From: JAKOUY01 sp037045185
GTDB lineage: Bacteria > Actinomycetota > Acidimicrobiia > Acidimicrobiales > Ilumatobacteraceae
Direction of reading: 5' to 3'
DNA: 64,000 nt
NCBI GenBank assembly: GCA_037045185.1
Contig: JBAOHQ010000010.1
Coordinates: 124,001-188,000 of the forward strand
The notes beneath the pieces were generated by a model. That model did no database searches. It was not told the origin of the DNA and saw only the letters and a program-made list of their open reading frames with translations. Below, piece by piece: positions 48,561 through 56,863 of this stretch. How positions within the stretch are numbered: the stretch's first letter is position 1; each line of letters begins with the position of its first letter. The position numbers and the translations under genes were made by a program.

Positions 48561-48707
48561 ATGTACAACGAACCGTTCATCCACGCCGAGATCAACTACC
48601 GCCGCACCCTGCTGCGCGAGGCGTGGATGCCACGCCGCCGGATCTCCCGGCTCATCCCGATCTGGATGCTGACCGACCTGGGCCGGGCCGACCGGGCCGA
48701 CGGCTGA
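48561..48707 (+). CDS. 48-residue basic small protein
   Basis: A short ORF: MYNEPFIHAEINYRRTLLRE, then AWMPRRRISRLIPIWMLTDL and a GRADRADG end. It is rich in Arg and Trp/Met, with no signal peptide or membrane span. AGGAG lies about 8 nt upstream of the ATG, and codon use matches the genome. I recall similar small ORFs (MNEPFIHAE...) in related genomes but cannot name a function. It lies between the divergent mutase promoter and the LAL regulator, 35 nt before the latter, and is probably cotranscribed with it or regulated beside it. Confidence 0.6.
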   Translation: MYNEPFIHAEINYRRTLLREAWMPRRRISRLIPIWMLTDLGRADRADG

Positions 48708-48742
48708 GCCCCTCACTGGGATTCCTCGGTCATGATGTGTCG

Positions 48743-51643
48743 ATGACGCGGTTGGTCGGTCGGGACGAGGAGCTGGACCGCCTGCTGGCCGACACCTCGA
48801 TCCGGTCCCCGTCTGCCGACCGCCACAGCGTGGTGCTGGGCGGCGACGCGGGCGTCGGCAAGACCCGGCTGTTGACGGAGTTCGCCGGGCGTGCGGAGTC
48901 TGAGGGTTGGCTGGTGGTGGTCGGGCACTGCCTCGACTTCGACAGCGCCGTTGCCTACCTACCGTGGTCCGAGATCGTCGGGCGAGTCACCAGGGTCGAA
49001 CCAGACCTGGTCGCCGAGGTCGCCCGGGCGCATCCGGCGCTCGGCGGCCTGCAGCCTGGACGACGGATGACCGGTGGACCTGGCGGCGGGGGGCGCGACG
49101 ACACCAGCCGGACCGAGCTGTTCGACGCTGTCCACGCTCTGGTGGAGCAGGCGGCAGCGCAACGGCCGGTGCTGCTGATCATCGAGGACCTCCACTGGGC
49201 GGACCACTCGACCCGTGACCTGTTCACCTTCCTCGTCTCCCGCGGCTTCGGGTCCAGTGTCGCCATCGTGGGGTCGTACCGGTCCGACGATCTGCACCGC
49301 CGCCACCCGCTGCGCCGCCAGCTCGCCGAGTGGACCCGGCTCCCCCAGATCCGGCGGTTGCAGCTCGGCCCGCTCAGCATCGCCCAGGCCCGCCAGCTCG
49401 TCGGCCTGCTCGAACACGCGGTCATCGATCCCGACGACGAAGCGGCCATCCTCGCCCGGGCCGAAGGCAACCCGTTCTATCTCGAGGAGCTGGTCAACGC
49501 CCACCGCGCCGGCGGTGGCGCTCTCCCCGAGAACCTGGCGGACCTGCTCCGATTGCGCCTGGAGCGTCTCGACGACGACAGCCAGGCGATCGTGCGGATC
49601 GCCTCGACCGCCGGGTCACGGATCGACTACCAGCTCCTCGCAGCCATCGCCGCGGTGGACGCCACGACGCTGGACCGGGCGTTGCGCGATGCGGTCGAGC
49701 ACAACGTGCTGGTTCGGGCGCCGGACGACTCGTTCGCGTTCCGCCATGCCCTGCTGGCCGAAGCCGCCTCTGACGAACTGCTACCCAGTGAGCGAGTCTC
49801 CCTGCACCGGGCGTGGATGCGGGTTCTGTGCGAGCGGCCCGGCTCCGGCGCCGCCGCCGAGGTCGCCCGTCACGCCCGGCTGGCCGGGGAGCACGCCTGC
49901 GCCCTGGACGCCAGCCTGACGGCGGGCGAGGAGGCCAGCGCCGTCGGCGGCCCGGAGGAGGCCGCCGCGCACTACCTGGCGGCGCTCGAACTCCTCCAGG
50001 TGACACCTCTGCCGGACCACGTGGATCTCGGCCGGCTCGTCTCGCGCACCGCCGCTCAGCTCACCGCGGCCGGGCATCCGGGGCGCGCCGTGCGCGTCGT
50101 GCGCTCCCAGCTCGACGCACTCCCGCCCGACGCCGCGGATCTCACCCGCGGTCAGATGCTCGCCGCGCTGGCCGACGCCCTGGGGTTGCTCGACACCGAG
50201 GAGGCGCTGTCGCCGATCACCACCCAGGCGCTGGAGCTGATCCCCGCACACGCCGGCGACGCCAGGGCCCGCGCCCTGGCCAGCCACGCTCTGGCACTGA
50301 CCCGCGATGGTGACCTGGATCGGGCCCACGATGCGGCCAGCGGGGCGGTGGAGCTGGCCGACCGCCTCGAGCTCCCCCGGTTGGCCAGCGCGGCACGGAC
50401 CACGCTGTCGCTGCTGCACGGCGCGTCCCGCGGCGGCGATGTCGCCGCGGCGCTGGCCGATGCCGCCAGGCGTGCTCACGACGCCGGCGCCGGGATCACC
50501 GAGGTCCGCGCCCTGTATCTGCTTGGCGTGGTGCGGTCGAACGCCGGAGACCTGCCGGCCGCGGCGGAGGGCTACGCCAAGGCCACAGCCGCGGCGGCGG
50601 CCCAAGCAGCGCCGTGGTCCCCGTACGCCGCCGAGGCCCGCTGGCAGTCGGCCGTGTTGCGCTTCATCACCGGGGAGTGGGACGACTGCCTGGCGGCGAC
50701 GGACGTGTCGTCGCTGGCGCCGCCGCCGGCGGCGGCGATGCCGTTCGCAGCCCTCCGGGCGCGGCTGCTGACCGAGCGCGGCGAGCCCGACGCACGCGAG
50801 ATGCTGCAAGCGCTTCGTGACCACTGGTCGACCGACGGGTTCGTCGCCATCATGGCGGCGAGCGCCGAGCTGCGCGCCGCGGAGTACGCCCAGGACCCGG
50901 ACGAGGCGCTGCGCATCTACGACGAGGTGGTGCGCTGCGTCTCGCGCACCTGGACGCCCACGTTTGCGGCGCGGGTCCGGCTGGCGGCGCTGACGTTGGC
51001 GGCGGTGGCGTCGTCGGCCACGCAGAGCACCACCGCCGAGCGCCAGGGACTCGCCGAGCGAGTCGACGAGCTGCTCGCCGACGTCCGCGCGGTACGGGAA
51101 CAGCAACAGCGCGCCGAGGGTGCGTGGGGACCAGAGGGTCAAGCGTGGGTCGCCGTCGCCGAGGCCGAGGCGCTTCGCTGGCGGTGGCTGGCAGGGGTGG
51201 ATCGGCCCGACCGTGACCGGCTGATCGAGGCCTGGGAGGCGGCTCGATCCGCCCACGAGCGCTACGGCGACCCGTTCGAGACCGCCCGCGCCCAGTGCCG
51301 GCTGGCCGAGGTGTTGCGCCTCGTGGGCGGGCCCCCCGCCGAGTCCGACGCCCTGGCGGCGGCCAGCCGGCACACCGCGACACGGCTCGGCGCCCGCCCG
51401 CTGCTCGAACTGCTGGGTGACGACGGCGAGGTTCGCAGTGCCGCACCACAGCAACTCACCCGCCGCGAGCTGGAGGTGCTGCGCCTGGTTGCCGCCGGGC
51501 GGACGAACGGCGAGATCGGCGCCCAGCTGTTCATCGCCACCAAGACCGTGTCGGTCCACGTCTCCAACATCCTCGCCAAGCTCAACGCGGCCAGCCGGAC
51601 CGAGGCCGCAGCAGTGGCCCGGCGAGACGGGCTGTTGGGCTGA
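48743..51643 (+). CDS. LuxR-family regulator of the LAL type (AAA ATPase plus HTH)
   Basis: A 966-residue regulator. The N-terminus is an ATPase: RLVGRDEELDRLLADTSIRS, Walker A GGDAGVGKT, Walker B VLLIIEDLHWADHSTRD, and a sensor GNPFYLEELV. The middle 550 residues are Ala/Leu-rich TPR-like helices. The last 65 residues are a LuxR/GerE helix-turn-helix: LTRRELEVLRLVAAGRTNGE and KTVSVHVSNILAKLNAASRT. Such large ATP-binding LuxR regulators often control catabolic or secondary-metabolite genes in response to a small molecule. Target and inducer are unknown. The long upstream frame from 46817 is antisense to the mutase and is not coding. ATG 48743 fits the family start. Confidence 0.93.
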   Translation: MTRLVGRDEELDRLLADTSIRSPSADRHSVVLGGDAGVGKTRLLTEFAGRAESEGWLVVVGHCLDFDSAVAYLPWSEIVGRVTRVEPDLVAEVARAHPALGGLQPGRRMTGGPGGGGRDDTSRTELFDAVHALVEQAAAQRPVLLIIEDLHWADHSTRDLFTFLVSRGFGSSVAIVGSYRSDDLHRRHPLRRQLAEWTRLPQIRRLQLGPLSIAQARQLVGLLEHAVIDPDDEAAILARAEGNPFYLEELVNAHRAGGGALPENLADLLRLRLERLDDDSQAIVRIASTAGSRIDYQLLAAIAAVDATTLDRALRDAVEHNVLVRAPDDSFAFRHALLAEAASDELLPSERVSLHRAWMRVLCERPGSGAAAEVARHARLAGEHACALDASLTAGEEASAVGGPEEAAAHYLAALELLQVTPLPDHVDLGRLVSRTAAQLTAAGHPGRAVRVVRSQLDALPPDAADLTRGQMLAALADALGLLDTEEALSPITTQALELIPAHAGDARARALASHALALTRDGDLDRAHDAASGAVELADRLELPRLASAARTTLSLLHGASRGGDVAAALADAARRAHDAGAGITEVRALYLLGVVRSNAGDLPAAAEGYAKATAAAAAQAAPWSPYAAEARWQSAVLRFITGEWDDCLAATDVSSLAPPPAAAMPFAALRARLLTERGEPDAREMLQALRDHWSTDGFVAIMAASAELRAAEYAQDPDEALRIYDEVVRCVSRTWTPTFAARVRLAALTLAAVASSATQSTTAERQGLAERVDELLADVRAVREQQQRAEGAWGPEGQAWVAVAEAEALRWRWLAGVDRPDRDRLIEAWEAARSAHERYGDPFETARAQCRLAEVLRLVGGPPAESDALAAASRHTATRLGARPLLELLGDDGEVRSAAPQQLTRRELEVLRLVAAGRTNGEIGAQLFIATKTVSVHVSNILAKLNAASRTEAAAVARRDGLLG

Positions 51644-51649
51644 CCGTGG

Positions 51650-52039
51650 TCAGCGGGCGGCGACCAGGGCGATCTCCATCTTCCACTCCGGGCGGGCCAG
51701 GGCCGCCACGGTGACCAGGGTGCTGGCGGCCCGGTGGTGGCCGAGAGCGCGGTCACGGGCCGCCATCACCTCACCCAGCCGGCGCAGTTCGCCCGCCACC
51801 ACATAGGTGGTCACGCTGATCACGTCACCCGGACCGAGCATCGCCTCGTCAAGAATGGCGGCCAGGTTGGCCCACACCACCGCGGCCTGCTCGGCGATGT
51901 CGGCGGGCGCCGAACCGTCCGGCCTGACCGGGACCACGCCGCTGGTGTGCAGCCAGCGGGCCGGCGAGTCGGTCACGACGCCATGGGCGTAGTGCGCGGC
52001 CGGCGGGGCGATGGTCGAGGGGGTCACGGCGCGGTTCAT
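51650..52039 (-). CDS. RidA/YjgF family protein
   Basis: A 129-residue member of the RidA (YjgF/UK114) family. True RidA proteins deaminate reactive enamine/imine intermediates. The fold marks are HTSGVVPVRPDGSAPADIAE, QAAVVWANLAAILDEAMLGP, VISVTTYVVAGE and the end PEWKMEIALVAA. The catalytic arginine of RidA, normally in a PARSTV context, appears to be replaced: this protein reads HHRAASTLVTV. It may belong to one of the RidA subfamilies without deaminase activity. It converges on the LAL gene with 6 nt between the stops. Confidence 0.85.
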   Translation of the reverse strand: MNRAVTPSTIAPPAAHYAHGVVTDSPARWLHTSGVVPVRPDGSAPADIAEQAAVVWANLAAILDEAMLGPGDVISVTTYVVAGELRRLGEVMAARDRALGHHRAASTLVTVAALARPEWKMEIALVAAR

Positions 52040-52096
52040 CTCGTCATCGTGTCACGCCGCCGTGTCACCGTGACCGCCCGCCGGCAGACTGGACAC

Positions 52097-52978
52097 ATGG
52101 CAACTGCCCAGGTGAACGGTGTCGAGCTCCACTACGAGATCATCGGCGAGGGTGAGCCGCTGCTGGCGATCATGGGTCTCGGGGCGCAGATGCTGCTCTG
52201 GCCCGACGATTTCTGCCGGGCACTGGCCGGCCGCGGCTTCCAGGTGATCCGCTTCGACAACCGGGACATCGGGCTGTCCACCAAGACACCCGGCCCGCCG
52301 CCCACCACCCGCTCGTTGCTGAAGGCGATGGCGACTCGCTCCACCACGAAGGCCACCTACCGCCTGGCCGACATGGGTGACGACGCGGCCGCCCTCCTCG
52401 GTCACCTCGGCATCGACCGAGCCCACATCGTCGGGGCGTCGATGGGCGGGATGATCGCCCAGCAGCTGACCATCGACCACCCGCAGCGGGTCCGCAGCCT
52501 GTGCTCGATCATGTCGAACACCGGTGACCGCACCCATGGGCTGACCAAGCCGATGCTGCTGTGGCGCTCACGCAAGCTGGCCTTCGGCGCCCCGCCGGCC
52601 GAGGTGGACGAGCGCATCCGCCGCGGCGTGGAGTTCAACCGGCTGATCTCCGGCCCGCGCTTCGACGAGGCCGCCCTCACTGCCATCGTGCGCGCCCAGT
52701 GCGAGCGCAGCGACGACACCATCGGCACCGCCCACCAGATGCTGGCCATCGCCGCCAGCCCGGCGCGCAACAAGGCCCTCGGCGGGGTCACCGCGCCAAC
52801 GCTGGTGGTCCACGGCATGGTGGACCCGCTGGTCCTGCCCAGCGGAGGCCGGACCACGGCCACGTGCGTGCCGAACGCCCAACTGCTGATGTTCCCGGAC
52901 ATGGGCCACGATCTGCCGCGCAACCGCTGGCCGGAGATCGTCGAAGCCATGTGGGACAACGCCCACCGAGCCTGCTGA
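52097..52978 (+). CDS. Alpha/beta hydrolase
   Basis: A 293-residue alpha/beta-fold hydrolase. The oxyanion and early strands read GEPLLAIMGLGAQMLLWPDD, the nucleophile elbow is GASMGGMIAQQL, the acid is the Asp in VVHGMVDPLVLP, and the histidine lies in FPDMGHDLPRNRWP. It is likely an esterase, lactonase or similar. The substrate is unknown. ATG 52097 has a CAGACT-like box 6 nt upstream and no Shine-Dalgarno site. It lies divergent from the RidA-like gene, with 57 nt between the starts. Confidence 0.9.
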   Translation: MATAQVNGVELHYEIIGEGEPLLAIMGLGAQMLLWPDDFCRALAGRGFQVIRFDNRDIGLSTKTPGPPPTTRSLLKAMATRSTTKATYRLADMGDDAAALLGHLGIDRAHIVGASMGGMIAQQLTIDHPQRVRSLCSIMSNTGDRTHGLTKPMLLWRSRKLAFGAPPAEVDERIRRGVEFNRLISGPRFDEAALTAIVRAQCERSDDTIGTAHQMLAIAASPARNKALGGVTAPTLVVHGMVDPLVLPSGGRTTATCVPNAQLLMFPDMGHDLPRNRWPEIVEAMWDNAHRAC

Positions 52979-53017
52979 TCGGGCGCCGAGATCGGCGCAC
53001 GTCTACGCTCACGGCTC

Positions 53018-53842
53018 ATGACGGACACGACGGCGCGGGCAGGGGGCGCTCCCAGCATCGACGGCATCCCGCTGACGCCGAAGCAGACGTCGCTCGGCCT
53101 GCCCGAGCCGCCCGCCACGGTGGAGGCCGAACGCCTGGCCCGCCAGCAGAAGCTCGCCGGCGCGCTGCGCATCTTCGGCCGGCTCGGCTTCGGCGAGGGC
53201 GTGGCCGGGCACATCACGGTTCGTGATCCCGAGTTCCCCGACCACTTCTGGGTGAACCCGTTCGGGTTGAGCTTCCGGCACATGCGCGTCAGCGACCTGA
53301 TCCTGGTCAACCACGCCGGCAACGTGGTCTACGGCGAGCGGCCGGTCAACCGGGCGGCGTTCGTCATCCATGCCGCGGTGCACCAGGCCCGCCCGGACGT
53401 GGTCGCCGCGGCGCACAGCCACAGCGTGTACGGCAAGGCGTTCAGCTCACTGGGCATCCCGCTCGCGCCGATCACCCAGGACTCGTGCGTCTTCTACGAG
53501 GACCACCGAGTCATCACTGCCCAGGGCGGAGCCGTCGTCTTCGACGTCGAGGCCGGTCGCGAGCTGGCCGCCAACTTCCCAACGGGCAAGGCGGCGATCC
53601 ACCAGAACCACGGGCTGTTCACCGTGGGTCAGTCGGTGGACGAGGCCGTGTTCTGGTTCGTCGCCATGGAGCGCAGCTGCCAGGCGCAGCTGGCGGCGAT
53701 GGCCGCCGGCACGCCCAAGCTGATCCCCCATGACCTGGCCACCTACACCCGGGAGCAGACCGGCTACCCGCTGGCCGGGTGGTTCAGCTTCCAACCGCTG
53801 TGGCAGGAGGTCTGCCGCACCGACCCCGAGCTGTTCGACTGA
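53018..53842 (+). CDS. Class II aldolase/adducin family protein
   Basis: A 274-residue protein of the class II aldolase/adducin-head family. The zinc-binding histidines lie in AAAHSHSVYGKAFSSLG and IHQNHGLFTVGQSVDEAVFW. Other marks are FGEGVAGHITVRDPEF, WVNPFGLSFRHMRVSDLI and NRAAFVIHAAVHQARPDVVA. Family members cleave sugar phosphates such as fuculose-1-phosphate, or are dehydratases or adducin-like proteins without a known reaction. This one is of the common 'class II aldolase/adducin' type seen near catabolic genes. It starts 39 nt after the hydrolase stop and has a TACGCT box 8 nt before the ATG. EamA follows after 2 nt. Confidence 0.85.
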   Translation: MTDTTARAGGAPSIDGIPLTPKQTSLGLPEPPATVEAERLARQQKLAGALRIFGRLGFGEGVAGHITVRDPEFPDHFWVNPFGLSFRHMRVSDLILVNHAGNVVYGERPVNRAAFVIHAAVHQARPDVVAAAHSHSVYGKAFSSLGIPLAPITQDSCVFYEDHRVITAQGGAVVFDVEAGRELAANFPTGKAAIHQNHGLFTVGQSVDEAVFWFVAMERSCQAQLAAMAAGTPKLIPHDLATYTREQTGYPLAGWFSFQPLWQEVCRTDPELFD

Positions 53843-53844
53843 CC

Positions 53845-54714
53845 GTGGGCCGCGCCGAGGCGGCCGTCGAGCGCACGTCGCCCGAGGCGCTGTTCGCCCT
53901 GTCGGGCATCACCCAGTACACCGGCGCGGTCATCGCCGTGCGCCTGTTCGAGGACGCCCCGCCCACCGCTGTGGTGTGGCTGCGTGGCCTGACTGCGGCC
54001 GTCATCCTGCTGCTGGTCTCGGGGTGGTGGCGGCAGCGCTGGACGCGCCACGACCTCGGCCGGGCGGCCCTCTTCGGCGTGGTCACCGCGCTGATGAACC
54101 TGTTCTTCTACCTGGCCATCGACCGCATCCCGCTGGGCAAGAGCGTCGTCATCGAGTTCGTCGGCCCGATCGCCCTGGCGGCGGTGCTGACCCGCACCGT
54201 GCGCAACTCGGTGGCGCTGGTCCTGGCCGCGACCGGCGTCATCGTCCTGTCCGGGGTGGAGATCGACCACGAACCGCTCGGGCTGTTGTTCATCGCCGCG
54301 GCGTCGGCGATGTGGGCCGGGTACATCGTGCTCGGACGGCGTGTCGCTGGGCTCAACCGCGGCACGGCCGGGCTGGCCGTGAGCCTCGGTGTCGGTGCCG
54401 TCGCCCTGGCCCCGGTGGGCGCCTACCGCTCGGCGCCGCTGTTCACCAGCGGGCACCTGCTCGGCCTCGCCGCGCTGGTGGGACTGCTGTCGACGGCCAT
54501 CCCCTACGGCCTCGATCAGTACGTGATGCGCCGCATCCCGACCAGGCGCTTCGCCCTGCTGTTGGCCCTCCTGCCGGTCACCGCGATGGTGGTCGGTCTG
54601 CTGGCGCTCGACCAGCGGCCCACCACCGTGGACCTGATCGGCGCGGCATTGGTGGTGAGCGGGGTCATCGTCCAAGAGCGCGACGAGCTGGCGCCGGCCG
54701 AGCCACCCGGCTGA
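53845..54714 (+). CDS. EamA/DMT-family transporter
   Basis: A 289-residue membrane protein with about ten spans arranged as two EamA repeats. The first repeat covers LFALSGITQYTGAVIAVRLF to IALAAVLTRTV, with ALMNLFFYLAIDRIPLGKSV as the family signature. The second covers LFIAAASAMWAGYIVLGRRV to the end. It resembles RhtA/YddG-type exporters of amino acids and related metabolites. GTG 53845 lies 2 nt after the aldolase-like stop, so the two are cotranscribed. The substrate is unknown. Confidence 0.88.
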   Translation: MGRAEAAVERTSPEALFALSGITQYTGAVIAVRLFEDAPPTAVVWLRGLTAAVILLLVSGWWRQRWTRHDLGRAALFGVVTALMNLFFYLAIDRIPLGKSVVIEFVGPIALAAVLTRTVRNSVALVLAATGVIVLSGVEIDHEPLGLLFIAAASAMWAGYIVLGRRVAGLNRGTAGLAVSLGVGAVALAPVGAYRSAPLFTSGHLLGLAALVGLLSTAIPYGLDQYVMRRIPTRRFALLLALLPVTAMVVGLLALDQRPTTVDLIGAALVVSGVIVQERDELAPAEPPG

Positions 54715-54716
54715 GC

Positions 54717-54794
54717 GGCGTGGCGGCCAGGCGTGGCGGCCAGGCGTGGCGGCCAGGCGTAGTGGTCAGGCGTGGCGGTCAGCCGTGGCGGTCA
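54717..54794. repeat. 13-bp tandem repeat, six copies
   Basis: The unit GGCGTGGCGGCCA is repeated six times from 54717. The first three copies are perfect and the last three carry one to four changes. The last copy includes the stop codon of the rhodanese-ThiF gene on the minus strand. It fills the gap between the convergent EamA and MoeZ-like genes. Confidence 0.9.
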
Positions 54795-55955
54795 GCCGTG
54801 CAATCCGGGGGCGCACAGCCCGTCGAGGTCACGGACGATGATCCGCTCCCGGTTGGCGTAGGTGACCGCGTTGTTCGGGTCCGGGCGCAGGTTGAACGTG
54901 CGGAAGCTCATGTCCGTGGTGTCGATCGACAGGATCCGCCCGACCAACCCCTCGCCCAGGCCGAGGATGATCTTGATGGTCTCCAGCGCCTGGATCGACC
55001 CGACGATGCCCGGGAGCACGCCGAGCACCCCGGCCTCGGCGCAACTGGGGGCCAGCTCGGCGGGTGGCGGCTCGGGCACCATGTCCCGGTAGGTGGGGCC
55101 CTGCAGGGGATGGAAGACGCTGACCATGCCCTCGAAGCGGAAGATGCTGCCGTGCACCACGGGGATGCCCAGCTTGACGCTGGCGTCGTTGAGCAGGTAG
55201 CGGCTCGGGAAGTTGTCGGCCCCGTCGACGATCACGTCGTAGCCGCTGATGATGTCCATGATGTTGCTGGCGTCGAGGCGCTGGTCGTAGGTGACCACGT
55301 CGACATCGGGGTTCAGCAGGGTGAGGGTCTTCTTGGCCGAATCGACCTTGCGGTCACCGATGCGGTCGATGTTGTGCAGGATCTGGCGCTGCAGGTTGCT
55401 GGCGTCCACCTCGTCCATGTCGACGATGCCGATGGTCCCCACCCCGGCAGCGGCCAGGTACAGCGCAGCGGGCGAACCCAGCCCACCGGCGCCGAGCATC
55501 AGCACCTTGGCGCCCAGCAGCTTGGCCTGGCCCTCCACCCCCACCTCGGGGAGCAGCAGGTGGCGCATGTAGCGGTTGCGCTGGTCGGCGCTGAGCGTGA
55601 CCGGGGTGGTCCACGGGCGGCCCTCGTCCTTCCAGCGGCCGAACCCGCCGGCCATCGAGTACACCTCGGCGTAGCCAAGCTCCTGCAGCGTCTTGGCGGC
55701 GAAGGCGCTGCGCACACCGCCCGCGCAATAGACCACGACGGGCACGGTCTTGTCGGCCAGGCGACCCTCGACCTGCGCTTCCAGATGGCCGCGGGGGATG
55801 TGCACGACGCCGGCCAGCGCGCCCTGGTCGAACTCGTCGGGCTCGCGCACGTCGAGCACCCGGGCACCGGAGGCGATGTGGTCCGCCGCGGTCTGCGGAT
55901 CGATCTCGGTGATCTGCGCCTTGGCGGCGCCGAGCAGGTCACGAAACGTTGCCAT
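54792..55955 (-). CDS. Rhodanese-ThiF fusion, MoeZ-like sulfur-transfer adenylyltransferase
   Basis: A 387-residue protein. Residues 1-115 are a rhodanese domain with ARVLDVREPDEFDQGALAGV and the active-site loop VYCAGGVRSAFAA, in which the cysteine carries persulfide. Residues 120-387 are an E1-like domain: RYMRHLLLPEVGVEGQAKLL, the ATP loop VLMLGAGGLGSPAALYLAAA, DMDEVDASNLQRQILH, VIVDGADNFPSRYLLND, and EAGVLGVLPGIVGSIQALET. MoeZ proteins adenylate and thiocarboxylate small sulfur carriers for molybdopterin, thiamin or cysteine synthesis, but they normally have ThiF first and rhodanese last. The order here is reversed. No sulfur-carrier gene is adjacent. Confidence 0.88.
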   Translation of the reverse strand: MATFRDLLGAAKAQITEIDPQTAADHIASGARVLDVREPDEFDQGALAGVVHIPRGHLEAQVEGRLADKTVPVVVYCAGGVRSAFAAKTLQELGYAEVYSMAGGFGRWKDEGRPWTTPVTLSADQRNRYMRHLLLPEVGVEGQAKLLGAKVLMLGAGGLGSPAALYLAAAGVGTIGIVDMDEVDASNLQRQILHNIDRIGDRKVDSAKKTLTLLNPDVDVVTYDQRLDASNIMDIISGYDVIVDGADNFPSRYLLNDASVKLGIPVVHGSIFRFEGMVSVFHPLQGPTYRDMVPEPPPAELAPSCAEAGVLGVLPGIVGSIQALETIKIILGLGEGLVGRILSIDTTDMSFRTFNLRPDPNNAVTYANRERIIVRDLDGLCAPGLHG

Positions 55956-55972
55956 GACAAAAGCCTACCTGT

Positions 55973-56761
55973 TCAGTCGGGATTCGTGACCGGGTCATGG
56001 CCGGCGCACAGGGCGGGGAGCAGCGTGCCCAGCGATCCGCTGATCGCCGCGTGGGCGTGACGATCCATGGCGGTGGGCTGGCCGTTGACGATGACGACCC
56101 GGGCGCCGCGCTGGCGGGCGACGGGCACCATGTCGGCGACCGGGTACACCGACAGGGTGGAGCCGGCGGCGATCAACACGTCGGCGCGCCCGGCGGCGGC
56201 GAACGCGGCGTCGATCACCGAGGCCACCAGGTTCTGGCCGAACGAGATCGTGTCGCTCTTGAGGATCCCGCCGCACACCCGGCACGGTGGGTCGTCCTCA
56301 CCACCGCGCACCCGATCCAGCGCCTCGGCCATCGGCCGCCGGTCGGCGCACTGCCAGCACCGGGTAAACCACGCCGTGCCGTGCACCTCCAGCACCTTGG
56401 CCGGATCTGAGCCGGCCATCTGGTGCAGGCCGTCGATGTTCTGGGTGACCAGCGTGTCCAGCCGCCCGCTGCGTTCCAGATCCACCAGGGCGGCATGGGC
56501 GGCGTTGGGCATGGCCGAGAATGCCGGGGAGCTCAGCCGGTTCCGCCATGCGGCGCGGCGGGTCTCCGGCTCGGCCAGGTAGTGCTGCAGCGTCGAGGCC
56601 CGCTCGGCCCCCGGGTTGGTGGTCCACACGCCGCTCGGGCCGCGGAAGTCAGGGATGCCCGAGTCGGTGGAGACACCGGCGCCGGTCAGCACCACCACGC
56701 GGCGCGCCGCGGCCACCCAGGCGCGGGCCTGGTCTACCACGGCGTCGTCGTCGTCGGCCAC
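55973..56761 (-). CDS. NAD-dependent protein deacylase (sirtuin)
   Basis: A 262-residue Sir2-family enzyme that removes acetyl or other acyl groups from lysines using NAD. The NAD motifs are VVLTGAGVSTDSGIPDFRG and TQNIDGLHQMAG. The catalytic His is in EVHGTAW. Two CxxC pairs, CWQC and CRVC, bind zinc, and the end motif is GSTLSVYPVADMVP. GTG 56761 was chosen because TACCGT lies 7 nt upstream on the minus strand. GTG 56770 would overlap that box. It may regulate acyl-CoA synthetases, which sirtuins often deacetylate and which occur in this window, but that is inference only. Confidence 0.93.
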   Translation of the reverse strand: MADDDDAVVDQARAWVAAARRVVVLTGAGVSTDSGIPDFRGPSGVWTTNPGAERASTLQHYLAEPETRRAAWRNRLSSPAFSAMPNAAHAALVDLERSGRLDTLVTQNIDGLHQMAGSDPAKVLEVHGTAWFTRCWQCADRRPMAEALDRVRGGEDDPPCRVCGGILKSDTISFGQNLVASVIDAAFAAAGRADVLIAAGSTLSVYPVADMVPVARQRGARVVIVNGQPTAMDRHAHAAISGSLGTLLPALCAGHDPVTNPD

Positions 56762-56768
56762 CGACGTC

Positions 56769-56774
56769 ACGGTA
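56769..56774 (-). promoter_or_regulatory. Leaderless -10 box (TACCGT) of the sirtuin gene
   Basis: On the minus strand TACCGT is followed by 7 nt and the GTG at 56761, without a Shine-Dalgarno site. Confidence 0.45.
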
Positions 56775-56863
56775 GTTGGGGCTGCCGACTTCGGGTCGCC
56801 GATGTCCACTACTCGGTGCGGCCCGCCCGGTCCGCTGCACTGTTCTCCATGACGGAGCGAGCC

